A stretch of 64,000 nt of DNA from Rhodococcus rhodnii (GTDB taxonomy: Bacteria; Actinomycetota; Actinomycetes; Mycobacteriales; Pseudonocardiaceae). The notes beneath the pieces are model-generated. The model was not told where the DNA came from. It ran no database searches and worked only from the letters and a program-made list of their open reading frames with translations. The stretch covers positions 1-64,000 of the forward strand of contig JOAA01000012.1 in NCBI GenBank assembly GCA_000720375.1, read 5' to 3'. Below are positions 16,012 through 25,010 of the stretch, piece by piece (positions within the stretch are counted from its first letter, which is position 1; each line of letters opens with the position of its first letter). A program made the position numbers and the translations under genes.

Positions 16012-17181
16012 ATGACGGTGACGGTGATCGGGGTCGACGGCAAGACTCTGCCCACAGGTGCCTCGGCCGCGTTGGACGAGGCCGACCTGGTGGTCGGCAC
16101 CCGGCGGCAACTGGACGCACACGCACCCGAACGAGCCCGGACAATTGAGTTGGGCGCGATCGAGTCGATCGTGACTGACTTGACCGTCGCCGCGCACGCC
16201 GTGGTGCTCGCGGACGGTGATCCCGGATTCTTCGGCGTGGTTCGGTCGCTGCGGGAGAACAACGTCCGGCTGACCGTGATGCCTGCGGTGTCGAGCGTGC
16301 AGCGGGTGCTGGCCGCGATCGGGCGCCCGTCCGACGACATCGTCGTGGTCAACGCCGTTGACGAGGACACCGTGCGTGCGTTGAACGTGTGCCGCGCGCG
16401 TCCAGCAGTGGCTGTCTTGGGCCTCGGCCCTGCCGCCCTAGCGCTTGCTTTGCGCGGTTGGCGGCGGACCCTGGTCGTGGCCGAGGATCTGGGCGGCCCG
16501 GACGAGAAGGTGTCCACTGTGGACCTCACTGAGGCTGCCGCGCGGCCGTGGGGCGAAGTGAACGTCGTGGTGTGCATCGCGGAACCGGAACGGGTGCCGC
16601 CACGCGGCTGGATCGCTGGCACGCAACCGATTTCCGGCGGTTGGGCGCTGCCGGAGGACGATTTCTCGCACCGCGACGGCATGGTGACCTCGGCCGAGTT
16701 GCGGGCCCTTGCCCTGGCTCGCGTTGCTCCCGCGCCGGGAACGTTGGTGTGGGACGTCGGAGCCGGATCGGGCGCGCTCGGTGTGGAATGCGCGCGGCTG
16801 GGCGCGGCTGTGCTCGCGGTGGAGCGGGATCCTATGCAGTGCCTACGGATTCTCGCCAACGCCAGCAAGTACGGAGTGGACGTCCGTGTTGTGGAGGCCG
16901 AGTTGCTGGCTGCGATCAGCGGTCTGCCGGCACCGGATGCGGTGTTCATCGGCGGTGGCGGCGAGGCCGTGATCCGCGCGTGCGCGACCGTTGGCGCGTC
17001 GCGCATTGTGGTCGCGCTGGCGTCGATTGACCGTGTGGGCCCTACCCGGGCAGCCCTGAAGGCGGCCGACTATCGTGTTGACGGCTGCCAATTGAGCGTG
17101 GCGCGGATGACCGAACACTCCGACGGCTCGACCCGGCTGGCAGCGGATGATCCGGTGACACTGGTTTGGGGCGTTAGGTGA
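16012..17181 (+). CDS. cobL: Precorrin-6Y C5,15-methyltransferase (decarboxylating) CobL (CbiE-CbiT fusion)
   Basis: A 389-residue bifunctional methyltransferase of corrin ring synthesis. The N-terminal CbiE-type domain (about 1-195) contains VVGTRRQLDAH and the ADGDPGFFGV SAM loop, and would methylate C5. The C-terminal CbiT-type domain (about 215-385) has the Rossmann motif WDVGAGSGALGVE, and would methylate C15 and decarboxylate the acetate side chain. The 53-bp gap after cobB holds a GGGGTGAGC ribosome site. Its TGA overlaps the GTG of the next gene. Confidence 0.93.
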   Translation: MTVTVIGVDGKTLPTGASAALDEADLVVGTRRQLDAHAPERARTIELGAIESIVTDLTVAAHAVVLADGDPGFFGVVRSLRENNVRLTVMPAVSSVQRVLAAIGRPSDDIVVVNAVDEDTVRALNVCRARPAVAVLGLGPAALALALRGWRRTLVVAEDLGGPDEKVSTVDLTEAAARPWGEVNVVVCIAEPERVPPRGWIAGTQPISGGWALPEDDFSHRDGMVTSAELRALALARVAPAPGTLVWDVGAGSGALGVECARLGAAVLAVERDPMQCLRILANASKYGVDVRVVEAELLAAISGLPAPDAVFIGGGGEAVIRACATVGASRIVVALASIDRVGPTRAALKAADYRVDGCQLSVARMTEHSDGSTRLAADDPVTLVWGVR

Positions 17182-18164
17182 TCGGTCTTTTCACGGCGAC
17201 AGCGCAAGGAAAGAAAGCTGCCGCCTCACTGTCCCTGGGGCCCGACGCGGTTCTGGTGGACGGCCCCGTCAAGCCTGCGCTGCAACGCCTGTGGCCCTCG
17301 TTGGGAACAGCGGTGTTCTTCATGGGCGCCGGCGCGGTCACCCGGCTTGTGGCTCCACTGCTGGAAAACCGGCGTGACGACCCAGGCATCGTCTGCGTGC
17401 ACGACGGCTTCGTGATCGCGTTGACCAGCGCCGGAAACGTCCTCGCCACGGAAATCGCCGACACGTTGAACATTACGGTCGTGCCCACATCGGACTACGT
17501 AGGCGAATCACCGCTGGACGAGATCGTGGAGTCCCTCGACACCGCGATCGACGGCGACATAGCGGCCTGCGGCGCCGCGGTCCTCGCAGGCGACCCGATC
17601 CGCCTGCTCAACCCGCTCGGCTTCGTACTGCCCGACATGCCCGCCAACCTGCAACCGGACAACTACGGTACAGAGTGGACGGTCATGATCGACGACCGGC
17701 TGCCCGCGTTGCGGCCCAAGGGAAAACTGCTCCGGCTGATCCCGAAGACCCTCGTCGTCGGGGTGGGCTCGAGCCGTGGCGTGACACAGGAAGCAGTCCG
17801 GGCGGCGTTCGCCCTGCTCGAATCGGAGCACGACCTCGATCCCCGCGCGGTCAAATCCTTCGCCACGATCGACGTGAAGGCAGACGAAGCCGGAATCCAA
17901 GACGCCGTGGCAGACTGGGGCTTCTGGCACGGCGAGGACGACGGCTGCACACCGCCGATCACCATCCACACCGCCGCTGAGCTGGCCGCCGTGAAGGTCC
18001 CGAACCCGTCGACGACGGTCGCCGATGAACTCGGCACCGCCAGCGTCGCCGAGGCCGCGGCCCTGCTGACCGCCCGCGAGCTTGGCGGTCGCGTCGAGTT
18101 GGCCGCGCCGAAGACAAGCAGCGCCAACGTAACCATCGCCGCCGCCCGCATCCTCCCGGACTGA
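17178..18164 (+). CDS. cbiG: Cobalt-precorrin-5A hydrolase-like protein CbiG
   Basis: A 328-residue CbiG-family protein. In the anaerobic route CbiG opens the delta-lactone of cobalt-precorrin-5A. In actinobacteria that otherwise use aerobic-type enzymes the role is less settled. The N-terminal domain has VFFMGAGAVTRLVAPLL and VHDGFVIALTSAGN, and the C-terminal domain VVGVGSSRGVTQEAVRAAF with the SFATIDVKADEAG helix, both typical of CbiG. The GTG overlaps the cobL stop by 4 nt (GTGA). It is often fused or adjacent to cobJ; no cobJ follows here, and the operon ends in a nuclease gene fragment. Confidence 0.88.
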   Translation: MIGLFTATAQGKKAAASLSLGPDAVLVDGPVKPALQRLWPSLGTAVFFMGAGAVTRLVAPLLENRRDDPGIVCVHDGFVIALTSAGNVLATEIADTLNITVVPTSDYVGESPLDEIVESLDTAIDGDIAACGAAVLAGDPIRLLNPLGFVLPDMPANLQPDNYGTEWTVMIDDRLPALRPKGKLLRLIPKTLVVGVGSSRGVTQEAVRAAFALLESEHDLDPRAVKSFATIDVKADEAGIQDAVADWGFWHGEDDGCTPPITIHTAAELAAVKVPNPSTTVADELGTASVAEAAALLTARELGGRVELAAPKTSSANVTIAAARILPD

Positions 18165-18294
18165 ACCGAAGTTGTGTCGGCATGGCGCTGTTGGGCGCTG
18201 TTGGGGACCTACGCCTTGCAGCTCTACGATCTCGCCGATCTTTCGTACAAGGCGATGCCATGGGACGACACCCTCAGCATCGGCCTGATCGCCC

Positions 18295-18534
18295 GTGTAC
18301 CCGATATTCACCGGCGGCTACGGTCACGACTCGCACAAGGGCGAACCGGAACCGCAGGACCGCATCGACTTCGTCTACTACGCCGGTCTCCTCGGCGTCA
18401 CGGAGTCGAAGACCGTGGTCGAGGGCAAGCCGGTGGCCGTGCCCAACCACCGCGGCAACGCGTGGCCGTCGGATCACGCCGCCGTCCTCACCACATTCCG
18501 CGTCAGCAGTACGCGCTGGGGTGTTGGCCGGTGA
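18295..18534 (+). pseudogene. C-terminal fragment of an endonuclease/exonuclease/phosphatase-family protein
   Basis: About 70 codons match the end of a secreted EEP-fold nuclease or phosphatase: FTGGYGHDSHKGEPEPQDRIDFVYY, then PNHRGNAWPSDHAAVLTTFRV, containing the catalytic RIDF and SDH motifs near the C-terminus. The rest of the domain is missing, with no EEP motifs in the 130 bp between cbiG and this point. The natural stop is lost, and the frame reads through into the 3' end of the convergent AraC gene. It is a remnant, not a working gene. Confidence 0.65.
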
Positions 18535-19261
18535 CGCGGCGGAACGCCTCGGCGAACGCCCCTGGTTTGTGATAGCCGACGGCACGGGCAGTGGCTCCGA
18601 CTGAACTGCCTTGTGCCAGGTGAATGAGCGCGGCCCGGATGCGTGCATGGGTGCGCCACTGCGCGAACGTCATCCCGGTCTCGTGGGTGAACAGGCGAGT
18701 GATGGTCCGTACGCTGGAATGGGTGTACGCGGCCCACGTGGCGAGATCCCGCTGATCGGCGGGATCCGCGATGAGTGCCTCGGCGATCGCGCGAATCCGG
18801 GGATCGTCGGGCAGCGGCACGTGGAAAGTCGTGTCGGGCACCGGTTCGAGCAGACTCAGCAGGAGGGACACGGCGGCCGTCCGGGTGTGGTGCGGTCGCT
18901 GGTGCTGGTCGAGGTGCACGATCAGTTCCCGGATCAGTGGCGTGACCAGGACACCGGTGGGTTCGGTCCACGTGATCGGGCAGTTCTCGGTGCTCACCAC
19001 CACCGCATAGCCGCGCCCGGAGCGGAACACCTCGACCGAGTGGGGACATCCGGCGGGCATCCACAGCGCGTGGGTCGGCGGTATCAGCCAGTCTCGGTTC
19101 TCCGTGCGCAGTGACACGGTGGTCGTAGCCGACCACGACAGGAGGTGCTCGGCGTGCTCGTGCAGGCCCGTGAGGGCGCCGCGGGTGAACTGCCCGCCGA
19201 TCGCGATCACACCGTTGGCCATTTCAGGGTCAAGGTTGGCCACATGCCGCATGCTGGCCAT
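18503..19261 (-). CDS. AraC-family transcriptional regulator with cupin sensor domain
   Basis: A 252-residue regulator. The N-terminal cupin-like sensing domain (about 15-100) includes HEHAEHLLSWSATTTVSLRT and WMPAGCPHSVEVF. The C-terminal double helix-turn-helix (about 155-250) ends with GATARAVGYHKPGAFAEAFRRVTGQHPSAY, the AraC signature. Start ATG at 19261 leaves only 14 bp to the divergent PPOX gene; ATG at 19252 is an alternative. The tight divergent pairing suggests it controls that neighbour and itself. Confidence 0.9.
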   Translation of the reverse strand: MASMRHVANLDPEMANGVIAIGGQFTRGALTGLHEHAEHLLSWSATTTVSLRTENRDWLIPPTHALWMPAGCPHSVEVFRSGRGYAVVVSTENCPITWTEPTGVLVTPLIRELIVHLDQHQRPHHTRTAAVSLLLSLLEPVPDTTFHVPLPDDPRIRAIAEALIADPADQRDLATWAAYTHSSVRTITRLFTHETGMTFAQWRTHARIRAALIHLAQGSSVGATARAVGYHKPGAFAEAFRRVTGQHPSAYC

Positions 19262-19275
19262 TCTACGGTCGGGGC

Positions 19276-20286
19276 ATGCACAAGCTGACGACTGTGGACG
19301 ATGTGGAAGCGACGATCGGAAAACCATCTTCGATGGTCCTGCTGAAGGCGACCCGCACCCTCGACGACGGCTGCCGGACCGTGTTGGCACACGCTTCTTT
19401 TGCCGCGTTCGGATTTCGGGACGGCGAAGGCGTCGCACACACCACATTTGTCGGTGGCGCACCGGGATTCGCTGAGGTGGAATCGCCGACGCGGCTGTCC
19501 TTCGAAGCGCCACGCCCGATGCCGGGCAGTGGCGCGTCGATGGTGTTCCTTCTGCCGGGCGTCGGAGAGACGTTGCGCCTCAACGGTTCTGTCGCGGACG
19601 CAGTTGGCAATCGGGTCACGATCGAGCTGGACGAGAGTTGGGTGCATTGTGCGAGATGCGTCCTGCGGTCGAAGCTATGGGCTGCGGCACCCCAACGCAC
19701 CGACGTGCCGCGTTCGACACAGGACTTCCTGGCATCGTCGCCCTTCGCGGTAGTCTCCACATGGGACGCCGACGGCCGTGGGGACTCGAGTCCCAAAGGC
19801 GATCTGCCCGGATTCATCCGATTCCTGGATGGACACACGGTCGCCATACCGGATCGGCGGGGCAACAAACGGGCCGACACGTTTCGTAACCTGGTGACAT
19901 GTGACCAGATCGCCATCGCCGCACTCATCCCGGGTATCGACGAGGTCCTGCACATGAGCGGCACCGGCTACCTGACCGTTGATCCACAGCTGCTTTCCAC
20001 CATGGCTGTGCAGGGCAAACCGCCCCACGCAGCCGTGGTGGCACACATCGAGCGCGCCTCGATCGACCACAATGACGCGGTCGCGAAGTCGCGGATATGG
20101 GACCGATCGGCCGACCCGTCGGACGCTCCCGACCTGATGAACGTCGCCGCACAGCACCTCGCGCAGAACCGCGATACCGCGTCGATGACCCGGATCCTGT
20201 CCAAAGGCGTTGCCGCGTCCCCAAAGTTGGCGCGGCGTGCGATCGACGCGAGCTACCGCAAGGAGCTCAGGGACGAAGGTTACTGA
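19276..20286 (+). CDS. Pyridoxamine 5'-phosphate oxidase-fold protein
   Basis: A 336-residue protein containing a PPOX-like split-barrel flavin-binding domain in the C-terminal half: FAVVSTWDADGRGDSSPKGDLPGFIRFLDG and IPDRRGNKRADTFRNLV are typical of the group with an MSMEG_1061-like architecture. The N-terminal 140 residues may hold a second, diverged split barrel. It probably binds FMN or F420, but the substrate is unknown. It is divergent from an AraC regulator that may sense its substrate. The ABC-F gene follows on the same strand after 28 bp. Confidence 0.75.
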   Translation: MHKLTTVDDVEATIGKPSSMVLLKATRTLDDGCRTVLAHASFAAFGFRDGEGVAHTTFVGGAPGFAEVESPTRLSFEAPRPMPGSGASMVFLLPGVGETLRLNGSVADAVGNRVTIELDESWVHCARCVLRSKLWAAAPQRTDVPRSTQDFLASSPFAVVSTWDADGRGDSSPKGDLPGFIRFLDGHTVAIPDRRGNKRADTFRNLVTCDQIAIAALIPGIDEVLHMSGTGYLTVDPQLLSTMAVQGKPPHAAVVAHIERASIDHNDAVAKSRIWDRSADPSDAPDLMNVAAQHLAQNRDTASMTRILSKGVAASPKLARRAIDASYRKELRDEGY

Positions 20287-20314
20287 TCCGGCCGCTGAGG
20301 CATAATCGCGGCTG

Positions 20315-21940
20315 ATGAGCGCCACACTTGTTGCCAAAGACCTTGCCGCGGGCCACGGCGATCGGGTTCTGTTCTCCGGGCTTGACCTGGTCGTCGCACC
20401 TGGTGACGTGGTCGGCCTGGTCGGCGTCAACGGCGCGGGGAAGTCGACCTTGCTGCGTACACTGGCCGGTCTGATACCGGCCGAGCAAGGCTCGGTCCGG
20501 CTGAGCCCGGCGTCGGCGAACGTCGGGTATTTGCCGCAGGAACCAGAGCGCCGGGCTGATGAGACGGTCAGGGAGTTCCTTGGCCGGCGCACCGGTGTCA
20601 CGGAAGCGCAGCGTGCGATGGACGCGGCGGCCGAGGCGCTCGGCGGGGACGATCCGGCCGCCGATGACGTGTACGCCGAGAGCCTGGAGCGCTGGCTCGC
20701 GCTCGGTGGCGCTGACCTGGCCGAACGCATCGAGGAAGTGGGCCTGGAGGTGAGCTTGGACCAGCCGATGACCTCGTTGTCCGGCGGCCAGGCCGCCCGG
20801 GTCGGGATGGCCTCGTTGCTGCTCAGCCGGTACGACATCTTCCTGCTCGACGAACCGACCAACGATCTCGACCTCGACGGCCTCGAGCGGCTGGAGAAGT
20901 TCGTCACCGAGCTTCGCGCGGGCACGGTCCTGGTCAGCCATGACCGGGAGTTTCTGAACCGGACCGTCACCAGGGTCGTCGAACTGGACCTCGCCCAGCA
21001 GCAGATTCGCAGCTACGGCGGCGGATATTCGGCGTACCTGACCGAACGCGAGGTCGCCCGGCGGCACGCCCGCCAGCAGTACGACGAATACGCGGGCACA
21101 GTCGCCGCATTGCAGTCGCGGGCGCAGACACAACGGTCCTGGATGGACAAAGGCGTGCGCAACGCCCGGCGCAAGTCCAGCGACAACGACAAGATCGGCC
21201 GCAAGTTCCGCTCGGAGGCCAGCGAGAAGCAGGCGGCCAAGGTCCGGCAGACCGAGCGGATGATCGAACGGCTCGACGCGGTCGAGGAGCCGCGCAAGGA
21301 GTGGGAACTGCGGATGACCATCGCCGCCGCGCCACGGGCCGGCGCGGTGGTGGCCACCTTGCGCGGTGCGGTGGTGCGGCGCGGCCCGTTCACCCTCGGA
21401 CCGGTCGACCTGCAGATCGACTGGGCCGACCGGGTGGCGATCACCGGCGCGAACGGCTCCGGCAAGTCGACCCTGCTCGCCGCCCTGCTCGGCCGCGTAC
21501 CCCTGGATTCCGGAACCGGCGCGCTGGGCTCGGGCGTGGTGGTGGGCGAAGTGGATCAGGCACGTGCGCTGTTCGACGGCGACGAGAACCTGATCGACGC
21601 CTTCAACGCGGCGATTCCAGAGTGGACACCCGCGGACGTCCGTACGCTGCTGGCGAAGTTCGGCCTCAAGGCGGCCCACGTGACCCGGTCGGCCCGGACG
21701 TTGTCACCCGGCGAGCGAACTCGCGCGGCGCTGGCGTTGTTGCAGGCCAGGGGCGTGAACCTGCTGGTGCTGGACGAGCCGACGAACCACCTGGACCTGC
21801 CGGCGATCGAGCAGCTGGAATCCGCTTTGGCTTCGTACAACGGAACGCTGCTGCTTGTTACTCACGACCGCCGGATGCTGGCCGCGGTGTCGACCAACCG
21901 GCACATCGAAGTGACGAACGGCAAGGTCACCGACCGCTGA
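20315..21940 (+). CDS. ABC-F family ATP-binding cassette protein
   Basis: A 541-residue soluble protein with two ABC ATPase domains and no transmembrane segments. Walker A motifs are GVNGAGKST and GANGSGKST, signature motifs LSGGQ and LSPGE, and Walker B motifs LLDEPTNDLDL and VLDEPTNHLDL. The interdomain linker (about 245-330) is charged and helical, with QSRAQTQRSWMDKGVRNARRK as in ABC-F translation factors. Members act on the ribosome in translation or in antibiotic resistance; the sequence alone does not decide which. Its stop abuts the stop of the convergent enoyl-CoA hydratase gene (TGATCA), with no spacer. Confidence 0.9.
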   Translation: MSATLVAKDLAAGHGDRVLFSGLDLVVAPGDVVGLVGVNGAGKSTLLRTLAGLIPAEQGSVRLSPASANVGYLPQEPERRADETVREFLGRRTGVTEAQRAMDAAAEALGGDDPAADDVYAESLERWLALGGADLAERIEEVGLEVSLDQPMTSLSGGQAARVGMASLLLSRYDIFLLDEPTNDLDLDGLERLEKFVTELRAGTVLVSHDREFLNRTVTRVVELDLAQQQIRSYGGGYSAYLTEREVARRHARQQYDEYAGTVAALQSRAQTQRSWMDKGVRNARRKSSDNDKIGRKFRSEASEKQAAKVRQTERMIERLDAVEEPRKEWELRMTIAAAPRAGAVVATLRGAVVRRGPFTLGPVDLQIDWADRVAITGANGSGKSTLLAALLGRVPLDSGTGALGSGVVVGEVDQARALFDGDENLIDAFNAAIPEWTPADVRTLLAKFGLKAAHVTRSARTLSPGERTRAALALLQARGVNLLVLDEPTNHLDLPAIEQLESALASYNGTLLLVTHDRRMLAAVSTNRHIEVTNGKVTDR

Positions 21941-22759
21941 TCAGCGGCCGGTCCAGCGCGGTTTGCGGCCCGCGGTCCACGCGGCGTAGAACTCGGCGTG
22001 GTCCTCGGACTTCATCAGCAGTGCCTGGGTGATGGCTTCCAGTTCGATCGACGACCCGAGGTCCATGTCGAGTTCACGGGTGAGCAGGACCTTGGTCGTG
22101 GAGTACGCGAGCGCCGGGCCCGAAGCCAGCCGCGTGGCCAAAGCGGACGTCTCCGAAGCCAGATCATCGACGACCTTGGTGGCCAAGCCAATTCCCAACG
22201 CGGTCGAGGCGTCCACCTTGTCGCCCAACAGCAGCAACTCCGTCGCACGGCCGAGGCCGACAAGGCGAGGCAGGAGATAAGCCGAGCCCATGTCGGCGCC
22301 TGCAAGGCCGACCTTGGTGAACAGGAAAGCGAAGGACGCCGACGGAGCGAGCAACCGGAAGTCGCTGGCGAGGGCGATCACCGAGCCCGCGCCCGCGGCG
22401 ATGCCGTTGACGGCCGCGATCACGGGCAATGGGCACTCGCGCACCGCTTTCACGACCGCGCCGGTCATTCGCGTGAACTCCAACAGCTGCGCGGGTTCCA
22501 TCTTCTGGAGTTCGCCGATGATCTCCTCGACGTCACCGCCCGAGCAGAAACCCCTGCCCTCGCCCGTGATCACGAGCACGCGGGCGTCACCCCGGTGCGG
22601 CAGTTCGGTGATCAGGTCACGCAAATCGGCGTACACGTCGAAGGTCAGCGCGTTCAGCTTGTCGGGGCGGGAGAACTTCACCGTCGCCACACCGTCCGCC
22701 ACGGAGAAGTCGAAGTGTTCCCATGACGACGTGATCCCCGCGGATGCCCGGAAGACCAT
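21941..22759 (-). CDS. Enoyl-CoA hydratase family protein
   Basis: A 272-residue crotonase-fold protein. The oxyanion-hole regions are GRGFCSGGDVEEI and NGIAAGAGSVIALASDFRLL, followed by AFLFTKVGLAGADMGSAYLLPRLVG, in which a family catalytic glutamate position appears to be an Ala-Asp. The N-terminal extension MVFRASAGITSSWEHFDFSV is seen in homologues next to aryl-CoA ligases. The ATG overlaps the ligase stop by 1 nt (TGATG), the last step of a three-gene operon with a creatininase-family protein and an aryl-CoA ligase. It probably acts on an aryl- or ring-cleaved CoA thioester. The ORF upstream of 22759 overlaps the ligase and is not coding. Confidence 0.88.
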   Translation of the reverse strand: MVFRASAGITSSWEHFDFSVADGVATVKFSRPDKLNALTFDVYADLRDLITELPHRGDARVLVITGEGRGFCSGGDVEEIIGELQKMEPAQLLEFTRMTGAVVKAVRECPLPVIAAVNGIAAGAGSVIALASDFRLLAPSASFAFLFTKVGLAGADMGSAYLLPRLVGLGRATELLLLGDKVDASTALGIGLATKVVDDLASETSALATRLASGPALAYSTTKVLLTRELDMDLGSSIELEAITQALLMKSEDHAEFYAAWTAGRKPRWTGR

Positions 22760-24240
22760 CAGTTCGCTCCTTTCAGGGCACGGCGATCCAGCTTGCCCGA
22801 CGCGGTTTTCGGCAGCGCGGACACGATTCGCACGTCCCGCGGGTACTTGTGTGGCGCGAGCCGCGCCCGGACGAAGTCCTGCAGTTCGGTGCCGGAGACC
22901 TCGGACGAGACAACAACAAAGGCGCGCGGCCGGGTCAAACCGTCCTCTTGGTACCCGACGACCGCGCACTCGACGACCGCGTCGTGGGACAGCAGGCAGT
23001 TCTCGATCTCCGCCGGGGCCACCCAGACACCGCCGACCTTCAACAGGTCGTCCGCTCGGCCTTGGTAGTAGAAGAAACCGTCGGCGTCCCGTGTCACGAG
23101 GTCACCTGACCGGACTGTGTGCGCACGCGGGAAAGTCTCGGCGGACTTCTCCGGTGCCTGCCAGTACTCCAAGGCCACCGTTTCGCCGGTGATCTCCAGG
23201 CGGCCGACTTCGCCGTCGGGCACGGGCACGCCGTCCAGATCCACCACCCGTGCCTGGTAGCCGGGAACGACCTGGCCGAGACTGCCTTGCCGGGACTGGC
23301 CTGGCCGGTTCGACAGATAGATGTGGTACGCCTCCGACGACCCGATCCCGTCGACCACCTCGACGCCGAACGTGTCCATCCAGCGCCGGTACAGCTCGCC
23401 GGGCAGCGCCTCACCGGCCGAAGTGCACAGTCGCAGTGAGCTGAAGTCCTGTCCGGACGCCGCGGGATGGGAGACCATCGCGCTCATCATGGTCGGCACA
23501 TTCACCAGGATGGTCGGCCGGTGTTCGGCGATGAGCTCGAACAGCTTCTCGACCGTACTTCTTTCCGGGAACACGATTCCAGCCGCGCCGACGCCGAAGG
23601 GGAACAGCGCGGTCAGATCCCTGGCGTACCCGAAGAACAACTTCGGCACGGGCAGAACGATGTCGGACGGCTGGATGCCCAGCACGCCTTGCGCGTACCA
23701 CGAGAAGCTCAACAGGGGACTACGCGCGGTCAGGACACAAGCTTTGGGCGCGCCCGTGCTTCCGGTGGTGAACTTCCAGATCGCCACGTCGTCCTTTGTG
23801 GTCGGCGCTGCCTCCAAAGTGGACGATTGGCGGCCGAACACCGGATCATCCAAAGAGAAAAGGTCGGGTGCGCCGGCCTCGCGGAGCCTGTCGACGGTCG
23901 TGGAGTCCGCCAGCACAATCGCGGGCGAAACGTAGTTCAAGTAGTACTTGTAGTCCTTGACCTGAAGGAACGTGTAAACCTCGGCTGTGACCGCGCCGAT
24001 CTTCTGCGCGCCGTACCACGCGGCCACGAAGTCGACGCTGTCGCTCAACGCGAGCAGGACGCGATCACCTTGGCGCACACCGAGTTCCAGCAGGGCATTG
24101 CCCATCTGGTTGGCCCGTGCCGCCAACTCGCCGTACGTAACCGGGCCGGAAGCCGTCAGCAAAGCTGTGCGCTCAGCAGGATTGCGGTCGACGAAGTACG
24201 AAGCGATGTTGAACGACGAAGGAATGTCCGCGTACCGCAT
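22759..24240 (-). CDS. Benzoate-CoA ligase family protein (aryl-CoA ligase)
   Basis: A 493-residue adenylate-forming enzyme of the benzoate-CoA ligase family. The P-loop-like A3 motif is TTGSTGAPKA, the A5 region is GIGSSEAYHIYLSN, and the C-terminal A10 lysine lies in PKTASGKLDRRAL. The N-terminus FNIASYFVDRNPAERTALLT is typical of benzoate/2-aminobenzoate-CoA ligases. It is coupled by 1-nt TGATG overlaps both to the creatininase-family gene upstream and to the hydratase gene downstream. The divergent operon encodes kynurenine-pathway enzymes whose product is anthranilate, so anthranilate is the best guess for the acid substrate. Benzoate or salicylate are alternatives. Confidence 0.88.
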   Translation of the reverse strand: MRYADIPSSFNIASYFVDRNPAERTALLTASGPVTYGELAARANQMGNALLELGVRQGDRVLLALSDSVDFVAAWYGAQKIGAVTAEVYTFLQVKDYKYYLNYVSPAIVLADSTTVDRLREAGAPDLFSLDDPVFGRQSSTLEAAPTTKDDVAIWKFTTGSTGAPKACVLTARSPLLSFSWYAQGVLGIQPSDIVLPVPKLFFGYARDLTALFPFGVGAAGIVFPERSTVEKLFELIAEHRPTILVNVPTMMSAMVSHPAASGQDFSSLRLCTSAGEALPGELYRRWMDTFGVEVVDGIGSSEAYHIYLSNRPGQSRQGSLGQVVPGYQARVVDLDGVPVPDGEVGRLEITGETVALEYWQAPEKSAETFPRAHTVRSGDLVTRDADGFFYYQGRADDLLKVGGVWVAPAEIENCLLSHDAVVECAVVGYQEDGLTRPRAFVVVSSEVSGTELQDFVRARLAPHKYPRDVRIVSALPKTASGKLDRRALKGAN

Positions 24241-24971
24241 CAGACCTCCCCGATCAGTTCAAGCACCATCTCGACGAGCACCGCGTAGGTCTGCTCGCCT
24301 TCCTCGGCCGTAGCTGAAGCAGGGGAGCCGCAGTACGCCTGGTCCATCCCCATCGCGACGAAATCCTTGTGCCCGGCGGACATCGCGGCGGGCAGGTCGA
24401 CGTGCAGCGGGGGCAGCGACGCCATCCGTTCCTGATCGACCAGGTCAGGACGGTCGGCAAGGACCAGCGAGGTCTCGTACTGTCCGGCATGGCACGAGCC
24501 GGACTGGAACTCCGGGGTCAGACGGGCCGCGTTCGCTCTGCGGACAAGGTCGAGATATCCCACACCGGCAGCCGCTGTCGCCCGGCGCAAAGTCGCCACA
24601 TGCTCCGGCTCGAAGTGGTTGTTCACCACGATGATGTCCACGAAACCCTGCTTGATCAGCGAGGAGCACACGTCCGTGACGATCGCGTACAGCGTGTCTT
24701 CGCTGACGTGCACAGCGCCCGGGAACGCCGACGCGTACCGGGTCACGCCGTAGGGCAGAGGCGGCAGGATCAGGGCCCGGATCGACGGGTGATCGGCCAG
24801 TCGCCGAGCCACTCGTTCGCAGACGCCGATCGAGATCATCGGGTCGGTTTCCAGTGGCGCATGCGGGCCGTGTGGCTCGATTGCGCCGACCGGCAGCAGC
24901 AGGACGGGCCGTCGCGGTGCCGTCAACAGCCCGGCGACCTGCGGTGAGGTCAGCTCGGCGAAGTAGAGCAC
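24240..24971 (-). CDS. Creatininase-family metal-dependent amidohydrolase (candidate N-formylkynurenine formamidase)
   Basis: A 243-residue protein of the creatininase fold. Metal-ligand regions are visible as PVGAIEPHGPHAPLETD (residues about 27-43), NNHFEPEH in place of the usual NGHGGN, and SCHAGQYETSL. The family includes creatininase, mycofactocin MftE and the archaeal formamide hydrolase ArfB. No mycofactocin genes are present. It is the first gene of an operon with an aryl-CoA ligase and faces kynA-kynU, a pathway that otherwise lacks a formamidase here. A role as N-formylkynurenine deformylase is therefore suggested, as inference. The fold call is firm; the substrate is not. Confidence 0.8.
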   Translation of the reverse strand: MLYFAELTSPQVAGLLTAPRRPVLLLPVGAIEPHGPHAPLETDPMISIGVCERVARRLADHPSIRALILPPLPYGVTRYASAFPGAVHVSEDTLYAIVTDVCSSLIKQGFVDIIVVNNHFEPEHVATLRRATAAAGVGYLDLVRRANAARLTPEFQSGSCHAGQYETSLVLADRPDLVDQERMASLPPLHVDLPAAMSAGHKDFVAMGMDQAYCGSPASATAEEGEQTYAVLVEMVLELIGEV

Positions 24972-24986
24972 CCGCGAAACATTACG

Positions 24987-25009
24987 GTTGACCCCGCTGA
25001 TGAGTCAAC
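24987..25009. promoter_or_regulatory. Inverted repeat GTTGAC-N11-GTCAAC in PaaX divergent promoter
   Basis: Perfect 6-bp arms (24987-24992 and 25004-25009) sit in the 39-bp region between the divergent creatininase-family and PaaX-type genes. The right arm ends 1 bp before the upstream candidate ATG of the regulator. It is a natural autoregulatory operator for the adjacent PaaX-family repressor, controlling both operons (inference). Confidence 0.5.
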
Positions 25010-25010
25010 T

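Noticed and set aside
12076..18164. Complete cobalamin biosynthetic cluster
   Set aside because: cobN, cobJ, cobM, cobH, cobI and cobK are not seen here; only part of the pathway is in the window.
20267..21679. 470-codon minus-strand frame over the ABC-F gene
   Set aside because: Antisense to an intact ABC-F protein with all ATPase motifs; low-information composition.
24240..24971. Mycofactocin MftE
   Set aside because: The creatininase fold fits, but no mftA-D or mftF genes are near; the neighbours are kynurenine-pathway and aryl-CoA genes.
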